This document shows positions 1 to 9,250 of a DNA stretch of 64,000 bases, one piece after another. Location of the stretch: NCBI RefSeq assembly GCF_014267175.1, contig NZ_JACMTR010000002.1, positions 1,376,001 through 1,440,000 on the forward strand, in the 5' to 3' direction. Both the position numbers and the translations under genes were made by a program. The DNA is from Pseudonocardia sp. C8 (GTDB taxonomy: Bacteria; Actinomycetota; Actinomycetes; Mycobacteriales; Pseudonocardiaceae). Below the pieces are notes generated by a model. The model saw only the letters and a program-made list of their open reading frames with translations, had not been told where the DNA came from and ran no database searches. Positions within the stretch are counted from its first letter, which is position 1; every line of letters begins with the position of its first letter.

Positions 1-303
1 CCCGGTGTCGACCGGCCGCTCACCCGCCCCCGCCACTGGCGGCGGAACTTCCTGCGCCTGGCCCGGATCACCCTCGCCGACGGCGGCTGCCTCGACGCCC
101 GGATCGGCCGGGCCGGCGACGAGCGGGTGCAGGTGGCGGTGCCCGGCCGACCGCGGCCCGAGCTGCGCGAGATCGCCTACAGCGACGTGAAGCACGCCCA
201 GGTGCAGGTGGAGTTCAAGGCGGCACCGAAGGCCGAGACCGCCCTGCTCGACCCGGGTGCCGGCGAGACCAGCGAGACCAGCGCGAACGAGGAGAACCGG
301 TGA
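1..303 (+). CDS. rimP: Ribosome maturation factor RimP, C-terminal part (5' end outside window)
   Basis: Frame 1 is open from the first base and ends at the TGA at 301-303, giving 100 residues of a protein whose start lies off the window. The visible part begins with a [11 protein letters not shown] segment and has the conserved RRNFLRL stretch, then a small beta-rich domain and an acidic tail ([17 protein letters not shown]), as in the C-terminal half of RimP. RimP assists late 30S subunit assembly. The nusA start codon overlaps the stop (GTGA), as expected for the rimP-nusA-ylxR-infB operon. The call rests on residue pattern plus synteny. Confidence 0.88.
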   Translation, partial: PGVDRPLTRPRHWRRNFLRLARITLADGGCLDARIGRAGDERVQVAVPGRPRPELREIAYSDVKHAQVQVEFKAAPKAETALLDPGAGETSETSANEENR

Positions 304-1340
304 ACGTCGACATCCCCGCACTGCGGGCCATCGAGCGGGACAAGGAGATCCCGTTCGAGACGGTGCTGGAGGCCATCGAGACCGCGCTGCTGACCGCGTA
401 CAAGCACACCGAGGGCCACCACCCGGACGCCCGGATCGACATCGACCGCAAGACCGGCGTCGTCCGCGTGATGGCCCGCGACGCCGCCGACCGGGCCGAG
501 GACGGCACCCCCGGGCCCGAGTTCGACGACACCCCCGAGGGCTTCGGCCGGATCGCGGCCGCCACCGCCCGGCAGGTGATCGTCCAGCGGCTCCGCGACG
601 CCGAGCACGAGCGGACCTACGGCGAGTTCTCGACCAAGGAGGGCGAGGTCGTCGCGGGCATCGTGCAGCGCGACGCCCGCGCCAACGCCCGCGGTGTGGT
701 CGTCGTCGAGCTGGGCGGTGCCGGGGGCACCGAGGCCGTGCTGCCCGCCGCGGAGCAGGTGCCCGGCGAGGTCTACCGGCACGGCGACCGGATCCGCTGC
801 TACGTGGTCGGGGTGAACCGCGGCCCGCGCGGGACGTCGATCACGCTGTCCCGGACGCATCCCAACCTGGTGCGCAAGCTGTTCGCGCTCGAGGTGCCGG
901 AGCTCGTGGACGGTTCGGTGGAGATCGTGTCGGTGGCCCGCGAGTCCGGGTTCCGGTCCAAGATCGCCGTCCGGTCCACCCGGCCGGGGCTCAACGCCAA
1001 GGGCGCCTGCATCGGCCCCATGGGCGCGCGGGTGCGCGGGGTGATGGGCGAGCTCGGTGGCGAGAAGATCGACATCATCGACTGGTCCGAGGACCCGGCG
1101 GAGTTCGTCGGGAACGCGCTCTCGCCGTCGAAGGTGGTCTCGGTCACGGTGCTGGACGAGCGGGCCCGGGTCGCCCGCGTGGTCGTCCCGGACTTCCAGC
1201 TGTCGCTGGCCATCGGCAAGGAGGGGCAGAACGCCCGGCTCGCCGCCCGGCTCACCGGCTGGAAGATCGACATCCGGAGCGACGCCGACCCGCGCTCCCC
1301 GGTCGGCCCGGACGGGGACCCGGTCGAGGAGACGTCGTAG
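300..1340 (+). CDS. nusA: Transcription termination/antitermination factor NusA
   Basis: 346 residues, the short actinobacterial length without the C-terminal acidic repeats of E. coli NusA. The N-terminal domain (about 1-105) binds RNA polymerase, an S1 domain follows (about 110-175), then two KH domains. Their GxxG-like loops are visible as IGPMG near residue 238 and IGKEGQ near 304. NusA modulates pausing and termination. The GTG start at 300 overlaps the rimP stop by 4 bp, so translation is probably coupled. The downstream ylxR and infB keep the canonical operon order. Confidence 0.96.
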   Translation: MNVDIPALRAIERDKEIPFETVLEAIETALLTAYKHTEGHHPDARIDIDRKTGVVRVMARDAADRAEDGTPGPEFDDTPEGFGRIAAATARQVIVQRLRDAEHERTYGEFSTKEGEVVAGIVQRDARANARGVVVVELGGAGGTEAVLPAAEQVPGEVYRHGDRIRCYVVGVNRGPRGTSITLSRTHPNLVRKLFALEVPELVDGSVEIVSVARESGFRSKIAVRSTRPGLNAKGACIGPMGARVRGVMGELGGEKIDIIDWSEDPAEFVGNALSPSKVVSVTVLDERARVARVVVPDFQLSLAIGKEGQNARLAARLTGWKIDIRSDADPRSPVGPDGDPVEETS

Positions 1341-1381
1341 CCGGGAGGGCGCAGGCGTCCGGCCACGGGCCGGGCGAGGGA

Positions 1382-1759
1382 ATGCCGGACGACGACGCTG
1401 CGCTACACTCACAGGCGGCCCGCGGTCGCGGACCGTCGCCCGCTCGCACCCGGTCGGTTCCGATCCGGACTTGTGTGGGGTGCCGGACCCGGGAACGGGC
1501 CGCCGCACTGTTGCGGGTGGTCGCGGAGAACGGACGTCTCGTCCCGGATCCGCGTCGCCGCCTCCCCGGCCGGGGTGCCTGGTTGCACCCGGTGCCGGGG
1601 TGCCTGGACAAAGCCGAGCGCCGCTCGGCGTTCGCCCGGGCGCTGCGCCTCCGGGGCAAGCCGGAGACCGGCGCCGTACGGCGATGGGTACAGGATCAGC
1701 AGGGGACCGGGAGCCTCCCGGTCCCGTCATCGGAAGAAAGCAAGGTCGACCAGTCATGA
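1382..1759 (+). CDS. ylxR: YlxR family RNA-binding protein (DUF448)
   Basis: 125 residues from an ATG preceded by a purine-rich GAGGG. The core starts at about residue 25 with PIRTCVGCR, followed by a Leu/Arg/Val-rich segment and GRGAWLHP, then a CLDKAERRSAFARALR stretch. These are diagnostic of the YlxR fold, which sits between nusA and infB in most bacteria and binds RNA or regulates transcription in some species. The residues before the core are poorly conserved. No alternative start lies closer to the core, because the only later GTG falls inside it. Confidence 0.9.
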   Translation: MPDDDAALHSQAARGRGPSPARTRSVPIRTCVGCRTRERAAALLRVVAENGRLVPDPRRRLPGRGAWLHPVPGCLDKAERRSAFARALRLRGKPETGAVRRWVQDQQGTGSLPVPSSEESKVDQS

Positions 1760-1856
1760 GCCAGCAGTGAAGATCGCACCATGAACGTGCTTCGACACTA
1801 GGTTCGAGGTCGAGCGGGAACCTGCCGCCCGGCCTCCGGTCAGGACAAGGAGAGCA

Positions 1857-4800
1857 GTGGCAGGCAAGGCCCGCGTGCATGAGCTCGCGAAGGAGCTCGG
1901 ACTCAGCAGCAAGCAGGTCCTGAGCAAGCTGCAGGACCTCGGGGAGTACGTGAAGTCTCCCTCCTCCACCGTGGAGGCCCCGGTCGCGCGCAAGCTGCGC
2001 GACGCGATGGCCGCCGGTGGATCCGGCGGGGCCGGCAACGGTCAGCGCCGTGGCTCCGGCGCGCCCGGCGCCGGTCGTCCCCGTGCCGGTGGCGCCCCGC
2101 GTGGCGGCTCCGGCGCCCCCTCACCGTCCCGCCCGAGCGCGCCCAAGCCCGGTCCGACCCCGGGCACGGCCTCGCCCGGGCCGGCACCGAAGCCGGGCCC
2201 GCGTCCGGGCCCGCCCGCCCCGTCGCAGCCGGCCGCCGGCGCGCCGAAGCCGGGACCGGCCGCGCCCAAGCCCGGCCCGAAGCCCCAGGCCCCGGCCGCG
2301 GACTCCGCGCCGGCGCCGCAGCGGCCCGCTGCGGACTCCGCCCCGGCGCCCCAGCGGCCCGCTGCGGACTCCGCCCCGCCGGCTCCGAAGCCCGGCCCCG
2401 CCGCGCCCAAGCCCGGCCCGAAGCCGGGCCCGGCCGCGCCGAAGCCCGGCCCGAAGCCGGGTGGCCAGGGTCGTCCCGGTGGCGAGGACCAGCGCGGCTC
2501 GAAGCCGGGTCCGCGCCAGCCGCGGGTCGGCAACAACCCGTTCGGCGTCGGCCAGGGCTCGCCCAAGCCGGGGCCGCGTCCCGGCCCGCCCGCCCAGCAG
2601 GGTGGGCAGCAGGGCGGCGGTGCCCCGCAGCAGCCGGCCGCGCGGTCCGGTGAGGCCCCGCCGCGTCCGCCCCGTCCGGGCGGTGGCGCCGGTGGCCCGC
2701 GTCCGACCCCGAACAGCATGCCCCCGCGGCCGAACCCGGGCATGATGCCCGCGCGTCCGGCGGCCGGGCGGCCCGGCGCCGGTGGCCGTGGTGGCCCCGG
2801 TGGCGGTCGTGGCGGCCCCGGCGGCGGCCGTGGTGGCCCCGGTGGCGGCGGCCGTCCCGGCGGTGGCGGTGGCTTCCGCCCCGGTGGCGGCGGCGCTCCG
2901 GCCGGGGGGCCGCCCGCGGGCGGCTTCCGCGGCCGTCCCGGCGGTGGCGGCGGTCGTGGCCGCGGCGGTGCCGCAGGCGCGTTCGGCCGTCCCGGCGGCC
3001 CGGCCCGCAAGGGCCGCAAGTCGAAGCGGCAGAAGCGCCAGGAGTTCGACTCGATGGCCGCACCCTCGGTGGGCGGCGTCCGCCTGCCGAAGGGCAACGG
3101 CGAGACGATCCGGCTGCCGCGCGGCGCGTCGCTGACCGACTTCGCCGAGAAGATCAACGCCAACCCGGCGTCGCTGGTGCAGGTGTTGTTCCACCTCGGC
3201 GAGATGGTCACGGCCACCGCGTCGGTGTCCGACGAGGTCCTGGAGCTGCTCGGCCAGGAGATGAACTACCGGGTCCAGGTCGTGTCCCCCGAGGAGGAGG
3301 ACCGCGAGCTGCTCGAGTCGTTCGACATCGAGTTCGGCGACGAGGGGTCCGACGAGGACCTGGCGGCCCGGCCGCCGGTCGTGACCATCATGGGTCACGT
3401 CGACCACGGCAAGACGCGCCTGCTGGACACGATCCGCAAGGCCAACGTCCGCGAGGGCGAGGCCGGCGGCATCACCCAGCACATCGGCGCGTACCAGGTG
3501 CAGTCGGAGCTGGAGGGCGAGGAGCGCTCCATCACGTTCATCGACACCCCGGGTCACGAGGCGTTCACCGCCATGCGTGCCCGCGGTGCGAAGTCCACCG
3601 ACATCGCGGTGATCGTGGTGGCGGCGGACGACGGCGTGATGCCGCAGACCGTCGAGTCGATCAACCACGCGCAGGCGGCGGAGCTGCCGATCGTGGTCGC
3701 GGTCAACAAGATCGACGTCGAGGGCGCGAACCCGCAGAAGATCCGCCAGCAGCTCACCGAGTACAACCTGGTGGCCGAGGAGTACGGCGGCGACACCATG
3801 TTCGTCGACATCTCCGCCAAGCAGGGCACCAACATCGAGTCGCTGCTCGAGGCGATCCTGCTGACCGCGGACGCGGCGCTCGACCTGCGGGCCAACCCCG
3901 ACATGGACGCCCAGGGCGTCACCATCGAGGGGCACCTGGACCGCGGCCGCGGCCCGGTGGCCACGGTGCTGGTCCAGCGCGGCACGCTGCGGGTCGGCGA
4001 CTCGGTCGTCGCCGGCGACGCCTCCGGGCGCGTCCGGCGGATGGTCGACGAGCACGGCGAGGACGTCACCGAGGCCCTGCCGTCGCGTCCGGTGCAGGTC
4101 ATCGGCCTCACGTCGGTGCCGGGCGCGGGTGACACGTTCCTCGTCGTCGACGAGGACCGGGTGGCCCGCCAGATCGCCGACCGGCGGCGCGCCCGCGAGC
4201 GGAACGCCGAGCTGGCGAGCCGGCGCAAGCGCGTCAGCCTGGAGGACCTGGACGCCGCGCTGAAGGAGACCAACACCCTCAACCTGATCATCAAGGGTGA
4301 CAACTCGGGCACCGTGGAGGCGCTCGAGGAGGCCCTGATGAAGCTGGACGTGGGTGAGGAGGTCGAGCTGCGGGTCATCCACCGCGGCGTGGGTGGCATC
4401 ACCGAGGGCGACATCAACCTCGCCATCGCGGACAACGTCATCGTCATGGGCTTCAACGTCCGTGCCGAGGGCAAGGCCACGGAGCTGGCCAACCGCGAGG
4501 GCGTCGAGATCCGCTACTACTCGGTGATCTACCAGGCGATCGAGGAGATCGAGGCGGCCCTCAAGGGCATGCTGAAGCCGGAGTACGAGGAGGTCGAGCT
4601 GGGCCGCGCGGAGGTCCGCGAGGTCTTCAAGTCCTCCAAGTTCGGCACGATCGCCGGTTGCCTCGTGCAGTCCGGGGAGATCCGCCGGAACGCCCGGGCG
4701 CGCCTGCTGCGCGACTCGCGGGTGGTCCAGGAGAACCTCCCGGTGTCGTCGCTGCGCCGGTTCAAGGACGACGTGGTCGAGGTCCGCGAGGGCTTCGAGT

Positions 4801-4886
4801 GCGGTCTGACGCTGGGCAGCTACTCCGACATCAAGATCGACGACGTCATCGAGACGTACGAGATGCGGGAGAAGCCCCGGGCCTGA
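1857..4886 (+). CDS. infB: Translation initiation factor IF-2
   Basis: 1,009 residues, GTG start with AAGGAGA about 7 bases upstream. An IF2_N helix-turn domain occupies residues 3-45. A linker of about 350 residues is almost pure Pro/Gly/Ala/Lys/Arg (PKPGP repeats, then GGRGGPGG repeats). A second IF2_N-like domain lies near 415-480. The GTPase domain carries GHVDHGKT (513-520), DTPGHE (563-568) and NKID (617-620). Domains II-IV follow and bind fMet-tRNA. IF-2 delivers initiator tRNA to the 30S subunit. The long G/P-rich linker is typical of high-GC actinobacteria, although its length is at the upper end. Confidence 0.98.
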   Translation: MAGKARVHELAKELGLSSKQVLSKLQDLGEYVKSPSSTVEAPVARKLRDAMAAGGSGGAGNGQRRGSGAPGAGRPRAGGAPRGGSGAPSPSRPSAPKPGPTPGTASPGPAPKPGPRPGPPAPSQPAAGAPKPGPAAPKPGPKPQAPAADSAPAPQRPAADSAPAPQRPAADSAPPAPKPGPAAPKPGPKPGPAAPKPGPKPGGQGRPGGEDQRGSKPGPRQPRVGNNPFGVGQGSPKPGPRPGPPAQQGGQQGGGAPQQPAARSGEAPPRPPRPGGGAGGPRPTPNSMPPRPNPGMMPARPAAGRPGAGGRGGPGGGRGGPGGGRGGPGGGGRPGGGGGFRPGGGGAPAGGPPAGGFRGRPGGGGGRGRGGAAGAFGRPGGPARKGRKSKRQKRQEFDSMAAPSVGGVRLPKGNGETIRLPRGASLTDFAEKINANPASLVQVLFHLGEMVTATASVSDEVLELLGQEMNYRVQVVSPEEEDRELLESFDIEFGDEGSDEDLAARPPVVTIMGHVDHGKTRLLDTIRKANVREGEAGGITQHIGAYQVQSELEGEERSITFIDTPGHEAFTAMRARGAKSTDIAVIVVAADDGVMPQTVESINHAQAAELPIVVAVNKIDVEGANPQKIRQQLTEYNLVAEEYGGDTMFVDISAKQGTNIESLLEAILLTADAALDLRANPDMDAQGVTIEGHLDRGRGPVATVLVQRGTLRVGDSVVAGDASGRVRRMVDEHGEDVTEALPSRPVQVIGLTSVPGAGDTFLVVDEDRVARQIADRRRARERNAELASRRKRVSLEDLDAALKETNTLNLIIKGDNSGTVEALEEALMKLDVGEEVELRVIHRGVGGITEGDINLAIADNVIVMGFNVRAEGKATELANREGVEIRYYSVIYQAIEEIEAALKGMLKPEYEEVELGRAEVREVFKSSKFGTIAGCLVQSGEIRRNARARLLRDSRVVQENLPVSSLRRFKDDVVEVREGFECGLTLGSYSDIKIDDVIETYEMREKPRA
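2298..2378 (+). repeat. 33-bp tandem repeat inside infB linker
   Basis: Two full 33-bp units (2298-2330 and 2331-2363) plus a partial third encode an 11-residue [11 protein letters not shown] repeat in the disordered linker of IF-2. The two full units differ at only a few third positions, which suggests recent slippage or duplication. Confidence 0.85.
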
Positions 4887-4898
4887 CGGCCCTGGTCG

Positions 4899-4935
4899 GT
4901 CGGGGACGGTCGCTGCGGCGGCCGTCCCCGACTTT
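4899..4935 (+). terminator. Intrinsic terminator-like hairpin after infB
   Basis: An 11-bp perfect stem (4899-4909 with 4922-4932) is followed directly by TTT. It lies 13 bases after the infB stop and before ylxP. The T-run is short, so it may attenuate rather than end transcription. Confidence 0.6.
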
Positions 4936-5030
4936 CGTGCTGCGGGGCCGGGTCCGTGTGTTCGGGTGCGGTGCGGCCGGGGTTGCGTGGCCGGGCGCGT
5001 CGAGCGCTGTGCTGGTTCGGGAGGTGCGGG

Positions 5031-5327
5031 GTGTACGTCGGAGCCCTGGAGTGCGACGTCCTGCTCGGGGACGTCCGGTCGCTCAAGCAGAAGCGGTCCG
5101 CGGTGCGCCCGGTGCTGGCCGAGCTGCGCCGGTTCGAGGTCGCCGCGGCCGAGGCCGGTCACCAGGACCTGTACCGCCGCGCGTTGATCGGCGTGAGCTG
5201 CGTCTCGGCCGACGCCGGGCACGTGCGGACCCTGCTCGAACGGTGCGAGCGGCTCGTCGCCGCCCGCCCGGAACTGGAACTGCTGTCGGCGCGGATCCGG
5301 CTGTTCGGCCCCGACGACGACTCCTGA
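5031..5327 (+). CDS. ylxP: DUF503 family protein (YlxP-like)
   Basis: 98 residues from the GTG at 5031, which has GGAGG 6 bases upstream. A longer open frame from 4956 adds an Arg/Cys-rich leader with no family resemblance, so the shorter start was chosen. The sequence opens VYVGALECDVLLGD and has LKQKRSAVRPVL, the signature of DUF503, a ferredoxin-like small protein that usually lies between infB and rbfA. Its position here is the same. YlxP is linked to ribosome assembly in some species, but its exact role is unsettled. Confidence 0.88.
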   Translation: MYVGALECDVLLGDVRSLKQKRSAVRPVLAELRRFEVAAAEAGHQDLYRRALIGVSCVSADAGHVRTLLERCERLVAARPELELLSARIRLFGPDDDS

Positions 5328-5392
5328 CGCCCCGGCCGCCGGGCCGGGGCCGCGCTTAGACTCGCCCGGTACGCCGGTGGAAGGAGCACGAC

Positions 5393-5839
5393 ATGGTCGA
5401 CCAGGCGCGCGCACGCAAGCTCGCCAAGCGGATCTCGCAGATCGTCGCGGAGGCCCTGGAGCACGAGGTCAAGGACCCTCGCCTGTCGATGGTGACGATC
5501 ACCGACACCCGGGTCACCGGCGACCTGCGGGAGGCCACCGTCTACTACACGGTGATGGGGACGTCGCTGGAGGAGGCCCCGGACACCGCCGGTGCGGCGG
5601 CCGCGCTGGACAGCGCGGCCGGCGTCCTGCGCAGCCGGGTCGGACAGCGGACCGGCGTCCGGTACACGCCGAGCCTCACGTTCGTCCTGGACCAGGTCCC
5701 GGACGAGGCCCGCCGGATGGAGGAGCTACTGGCCCGGACCCGGGCCTCCGACGAGGAGGTCGCGCGGCTCGCCGCGTCGGCGTCGCCTGCGGGGGACCCG
5801 GACCCGTACAAGGCCCCGCGGGAGACCGAGGCGGAGTGA
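5393..5839 (+). CDS. rbfA: 30S ribosome-binding factor RbfA
   Basis: 148 residues, ATG start preceded by AAGGAG. Opens [31 protein letters not shown], written here only to show the hallmark KDPRL segment near residue 30; [24 protein letters not shown] beta strands and [15 protein letters not shown] follow. These form the single KH-like domain of RbfA, which binds 16S rRNA during 30S maturation and cold adaptation. The last 4 bases overlap the start of nrnA, so the two are probably translationally coupled. Confidence 0.96.
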   Translation: MVDQARARKLAKRISQIVAEALEHEVKDPRLSMVTITDTRVTGDLREATVYYTVMGTSLEEAPDTAGAAAALDSAAGVLRSRVGQRTGVRYTPSLTFVLDQVPDEARRMEELLARTRASDEEVARLAASASPAGDPDPYKAPRETEAE

Positions 5840-6882
5840 CACCCGAGACCCCGCTGCCCGGCCCCGGCCCGGTCGATCCGGCCGGGGCCGCGGCATTGCT
5901 GGCCGGCGCCCGCGACGTCCTCGTCGTCGGGCACGTCCGGCCCGACGCCGACGCCGCGGGCAGCGCGATCGCGCTGGCCACGGCGCTGCGCCGGGCCGGG
6001 ACCGGGGCCGCGGTCGCGTTCGGCGGGCCGGACCCGGTGCCGCACATGGTGACCGTCCTCGACCCGGACGGGATCGTCGTGCCGGCGGCCGACGCCCCGG
6101 CCGACCCGGACGTGCTCGTGTGCTGCGACATCTCCTCGGCCCCGCGGATCGGGGATCTCGGCGACCGCCTGGACCGGGCGCGGGTGTCGCTCGCGATCGA
6201 CCACCACGCGTCGTTCACCGGGTTCGCGACCCACCACCTCGTCGACCCGGCCGCGCCGGCCACCGTGCTGCTGGTCCGCGACGTCCTCGTCGCGCTCGGC
6301 GCCGAGGTCGACGCGGTGATCGCCCGCGCGCTGTTCGCCGGGCTCTACACCGACACCGGCGGCTTCCGGTGGGGTGGCGCGGACGCGCTGCGGCTGGGCG
6401 CCGAGCTGGTCGAGGCCGGTGCGGAGCCGCGCGAGCTGATGCGGGAGCTGACCGGGACGCGCCCGTTCGCGTGGCTGGCCGCGCAGGCGACGGTGCTCGC
6501 GGGCGCGCGCCGGGAACCGGACGCGGCCGGGGGCGCCGGACTGGTGTGGGCGGCCGTCGACCCGGCGACCGCGACCCGGTTCCGGGACCACACACCGGGA
6601 CTGGTCGGGCAGCTGCTGGCCACCGCGGGCGACGGCGTGGCCGCGCTGCTCACCGAGACCGCACCCGGCGAGTGGTCGGTGTCGTTGCGCGGCACCGGCT
6701 CCCCGGACCTGTCGCGGGCCGCGACGGCCCTCGGCGGGGGCGGGCACCCGGCAGCCGCCGGGTTCGAGCGCACCGGCACCCGGGACGGGATCCTGGACCT
6801 GCTCCGCGCGGAGCTGGCCGGTGCCGCGCAGGTGTGCGGCACCTCGCCGGAGGTACACCCGCGCGACACCCGCGTCCGGTAG
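5836..6882 (+). CDS. nrnA: DHH-family phosphoesterase (NrnA-like oligoribonuclease / pAp phosphatase)
   Basis: 348 residues from GTG 5836, whose GTGA overlaps the rbfA stop. The DHH domain has [11 protein letters not shown] near residue 35 (the usual NPDGDALGS motif, here with D-A-D), a conserved CCDIS and AIDHHASF near residue 120. The C-terminal DHHA1 domain ends with [11 protein letters not shown]. Family members degrade 2-5-mers of RNA and dephosphorylate pAp, and some cleave cyclic dinucleotides. An rbfA-nrnA pair is standard in actinobacteria. Substrate preference cannot be read from the sequence. Confidence 0.9.
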   Translation: MTPETPLPGPGPVDPAGAAALLAGARDVLVVGHVRPDADAAGSAIALATALRRAGTGAAVAFGGPDPVPHMVTVLDPDGIVVPAADAPADPDVLVCCDISSAPRIGDLGDRLDRARVSLAIDHHASFTGFATHHLVDPAAPATVLLVRDVLVALGAEVDAVIARALFAGLYTDTGGFRWGGADALRLGAELVEAGAEPRELMRELTGTRPFAWLAAQATVLAGARREPDAAGGAGLVWAAVDPATATRFRDHTPGLVGQLLATAGDGVAALLTETAPGEWSVSLRGTGSPDLSRAATALGGGGHPAAAGFERTGTRDGILDLLRAELAGAAQVCGTSPEVHPRDTRVR

Positions 6883-6953
6883 GACATCGGGTCGGTCCCC
6901 AGGGGTCCCGCCGCGGGACGTAGCGTGTCCCGCGATCGCTTCAGGAGGTACGT

Positions 6954-7577
6954 GTGAGTTCCGAACCCGCTCCCGGTGACGGCGGCGCCTCGAGTGGATG
7001 GCGTGAGTTCCTCGGCGCGTGGGTGCGCAACCCGGCGCGGGTCGGGGCGGTCTGGCCGAGCTCGCCGCGCCTGTCGGCGAAGCTGGCCCGGGTCGCACCC
7101 GGGCACGGCAGCCCGGTCGTCGTCGAGCTGGGCCCGGGGACGGGGGCGGTGACCGCCGAGGTCTCCCGCCGCATGGCGCCCGAGGGCCGCCACCTCGCCG
7201 TCGAGCTCGACCCCGGCATGGCCCGCTACGTCGCGGAGCGGCACCCGGACGTCGAGGTCGTCAACGGGGACGCCCGCAAGCTCGGCGAGCTGCTCGCGGA
7301 GCGCGGCATCGAGCACGCCGACGCCGTGATCTCCGGGCTGCCGTGGTCCCTGTTCGACCGCGACACCCAGCGCGAGATCCTCGCCCAGGTCGTCGACGTC
7401 GTCGGGGAGACCGGCGCCTTCACCACGTTCGCCTACTCGCACACCATGCCCATGGCGTCGGCCCGGCGCTTCAAGGGGCTCCTGCAGGAGGTGTTCGACG
7501 AGGTCGTGACGACCCGGACGGTGTGGCGCAACGTGCCGCCGGCGTTCTGCTACCTCTGTCGCCGCCCGCGCCCGTGA
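6954..7577 (+). CDS. Class I SAM-dependent methyltransferase, phospholipid N-methyltransferase-like
   Basis: 207 residues; GTG start with AGGAGG 5 bases upstream. The Rossmann SAM site is visible: VVELGPGTGAVT near residue 60 (motif I), an acidic VELDPGM after it, and VVNGDARKL (motif II/III). VISGLPWSLF sits where N-methyltransferases of the PmtA and KsgA groups carry their NPPY-like motif. A WREFLGAWVRNPARVGAVWPSS N-terminus (shown as landmark WPSS near residue 40) resembles PmtA-type enzymes. Lipid substrate is an inference. It overlaps the MATE gene by 4 bp, so both probably share a message. Confidence 0.75.
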   Translation: MSSEPAPGDGGASSGWREFLGAWVRNPARVGAVWPSSPRLSAKLARVAPGHGSPVVVELGPGTGAVTAEVSRRMAPEGRHLAVELDPGMARYVAERHPDVEVVNGDARKLGELLAERGIEHADAVISGLPWSLFDRDTQREILAQVVDVVGETGAFTTFAYSHTMPMASARRFKGLLQEVFDEVVTTRTVWRNVPPAFCYLCRRPRP

Positions 7578-8941
7578 CCGCCGACCCGGAACGCACCCGG
7601 GGCGGAGCCCGGGACATCCTGCGGCTGGCCGTGCCCGCGCTGCCGGTGCTGGCGGCCGAGCCGCTGTACCTGCTGGTCGACACCGCCGTCGTCGGGCGGC
7701 TGGGCGCGCTGCCGCTGGCCTCCCTGGCCGTCGCGGCGGTGCTGTTCGCGCAGGTCACCACCCAGCTGACGTTCCTGTCCTACGGGACGACGGCCCGCGC
7801 GGCCCGGTTCTACGGGGCGGGGCGGCGGGCCGCGGCCGTCACCGAGGGCGTGCAGGCGACCTGGCTGGCCGTGGTCGTGGGGCTGCTCGTGATCGTCGTC
7901 GGGCAGCTGCTCGCGGTGCCGGTCGCCGGGGCGCTGGCCGGGGGCGCCGACATCGCCGACGGCGCGGTCGCCTGGCTGCGGATCGCCCTGCTCGGCGCGC
8001 CGCTGGTGCTGGTGACGCTGGCCGGGAACGGCTGGATGCGCGGCGTGCAGGACACGAAGCGCCCGATGTACTACGTGCTGGCCGGCAACGGGCTGTCGGC
8101 GCTGCTGTGCCCGTTCCTGGTGCACGGCGTGGGCGGCTGGGACGGCTGGGGGCTGGAAGGCTCCGCGGTCGCCAACGTCGTCGCGCAGGCGGTGGCGGCG
8201 GCGCTGTTCCTGCGGGCGCTGGCCGTGGAGCGGCGCCGGGCACCGGCGTCCGACCCGGTCCGGCTGCGGCCGGACACCGAGGTGCTGCGCGCCCAGGTCA
8301 CCATGGGTCGCGACCTGGTGATCCGCTCGCTGGGCTTCCAGGCCTGCTTCCTGTCCGCGACCGCGGTCGCCGCCCGGTTCGGCGCCGAGTCGGTCGCGGC
8401 CCACCAGATCGTGCTGCAGCTGTGGGTGTTCCAGTCCCTGGTGCTCGACGCGGTGGCGATCGCCGCCCAGGCACTCGTCGGCTCCGCGCTCGGCGCGGCC
8501 GCGAGGTCCGCGGACACCGGGCACGCCCGCTCCGTCGCCGCCCGCGTGACCCGGTACGGGCTGCTGCTCGGGTGCCTGTTCGGGGTGGTGTTCGCCGCGC
8601 TCTACCCGGTGCTGCCGGGCGTGTTCACCGCCGACGCCGGGGTGCTCGCCACGATCCCGGCCGCCTGGTGGTTCTTCACCGCGCTGCAGCCGGTCGCGGG
8701 CGTGGTGTTCGCCCTCGACGGGGTGCTGCTCGGCGCCGGAGACGCCGCGTTCCTGCGGACGACGACACTGCTGGCCGCGCTGGGCGGGTTCCTGCCGCTG
8801 ATCTGGCTGTCGCTCGTGTTCGGGTGGGGCCTGGCCGGGATCTGGACCGGCCTGGCCGCGTTCATGGTGGTCCGGCTGGTCGCGGTCGGTGGGCGGGCGC
8901 GCTCGGGGCACTGGGCGGTCCCGGGGGAGGTCCGCGCCTGA
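7574..8941 (+). CDS. MATE family multidrug/sodium antiporter
   Basis: 455 residues from GTG 7574 (GTGA overlap with the methyltransferase). It is a polytopic membrane protein with about 12 hydrophobic segments in two similar halves. Landmark segments are ILRLAVPALPVLAAEPLY at the start, LVDTAVVGRLG in helix 1-2 (typical DinF/MATE) and GWMRGVQDTKRP between halves, with a second-half VAAHQIVLQLW. It resembles the DinF branch. The likely role is Na+ or H+-driven drug/metabolite export; the substrate is unknown. It ends 309 bases before the convergent kinase gene. Confidence 0.9.
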   Translation: MTADPERTRGGARDILRLAVPALPVLAAEPLYLLVDTAVVGRLGALPLASLAVAAVLFAQVTTQLTFLSYGTTARAARFYGAGRRAAAVTEGVQATWLAVVVGLLVIVVGQLLAVPVAGALAGGADIADGAVAWLRIALLGAPLVLVTLAGNGWMRGVQDTKRPMYYVLAGNGLSALLCPFLVHGVGGWDGWGLEGSAVANVVAQAVAAALFLRALAVERRRAPASDPVRLRPDTEVLRAQVTMGRDLVIRSLGFQACFLSATAVAARFGAESVAAHQIVLQLWVFQSLVLDAVAIAAQALVGSALGAAARSADTGHARSVAARVTRYGLLLGCLFGVVFAALYPVLPGVFTADAGVLATIPAAWWFFTALQPVAGVVFALDGVLLGAGDAAFLRTTTLLAALGGFLPLIWLSLVFGWGLAGIWTGLAAFMVVRLVAVGGRARSGHWAVPGEVRA

Positions 8942-9250
8942 GCGCGTGTGGGGTTCGGCCGGCGCGGGCGCGCCCCGGCTGCCGCCGACCGCGCAGCGCG
9001 CCAGGGTCAGCGCCGCGCCGGCACCGCGCGGGCACCGCGCCCGCGCCGCACAGGTTCGGTGCTCGTCGCACAGGTTCGGTGCTCGTCGCACAGGTCCGGG
9101 TTTGTGCGGCGCGCGGCGAACCTGTGCGGCGCGCGGCGCTGTGTGGCGCTCCCGGGTTCCCGGCGGACCTGCGCGGCGGGCGACCGACCTGCCGGCGACC
9201 GCCGGGCATGGGGCGGCCACCGACCCGCCCGGCGCCGGGACCGGCGCGAC
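8942..9250. other. 309-bp convergent intergenic region with short repeats
   Basis: No gene was found between the converging MATE gene and sensor-kinase gene. The region holds a 20-bp tandem repeat and a 14-bp inverted repeat (separate entries) in otherwise featureless high-GC DNA, with no T-tract terminator. Confidence 0.8.
9045..9130. repeat. 20-bp tandem repeat enclosed by a 14-bp inverted repeat
   Basis: Units at 9048-9067 and 9068-9087 are identical (GCACAGGTTCGGTGCTCGTC); a degenerate third follows at 9088-9107. The 14-mer GCCGCACAGGTTCG at 9045-9058 is repeated in inverse orientation at 9117-9130, so a cruciform or RNA hairpin could form. The CAGGTTCGGTG core resembles the repeat at 24526-24582. 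Confidence 0.8.

Noticed and set aside
2121..5414. 1,097-residue open frame on the minus strand across infB
   Set aside because: It is an antisense shadow of the GC-rich infB gene. It has no family resemblance, and codon positions fit the plus-strand gene.
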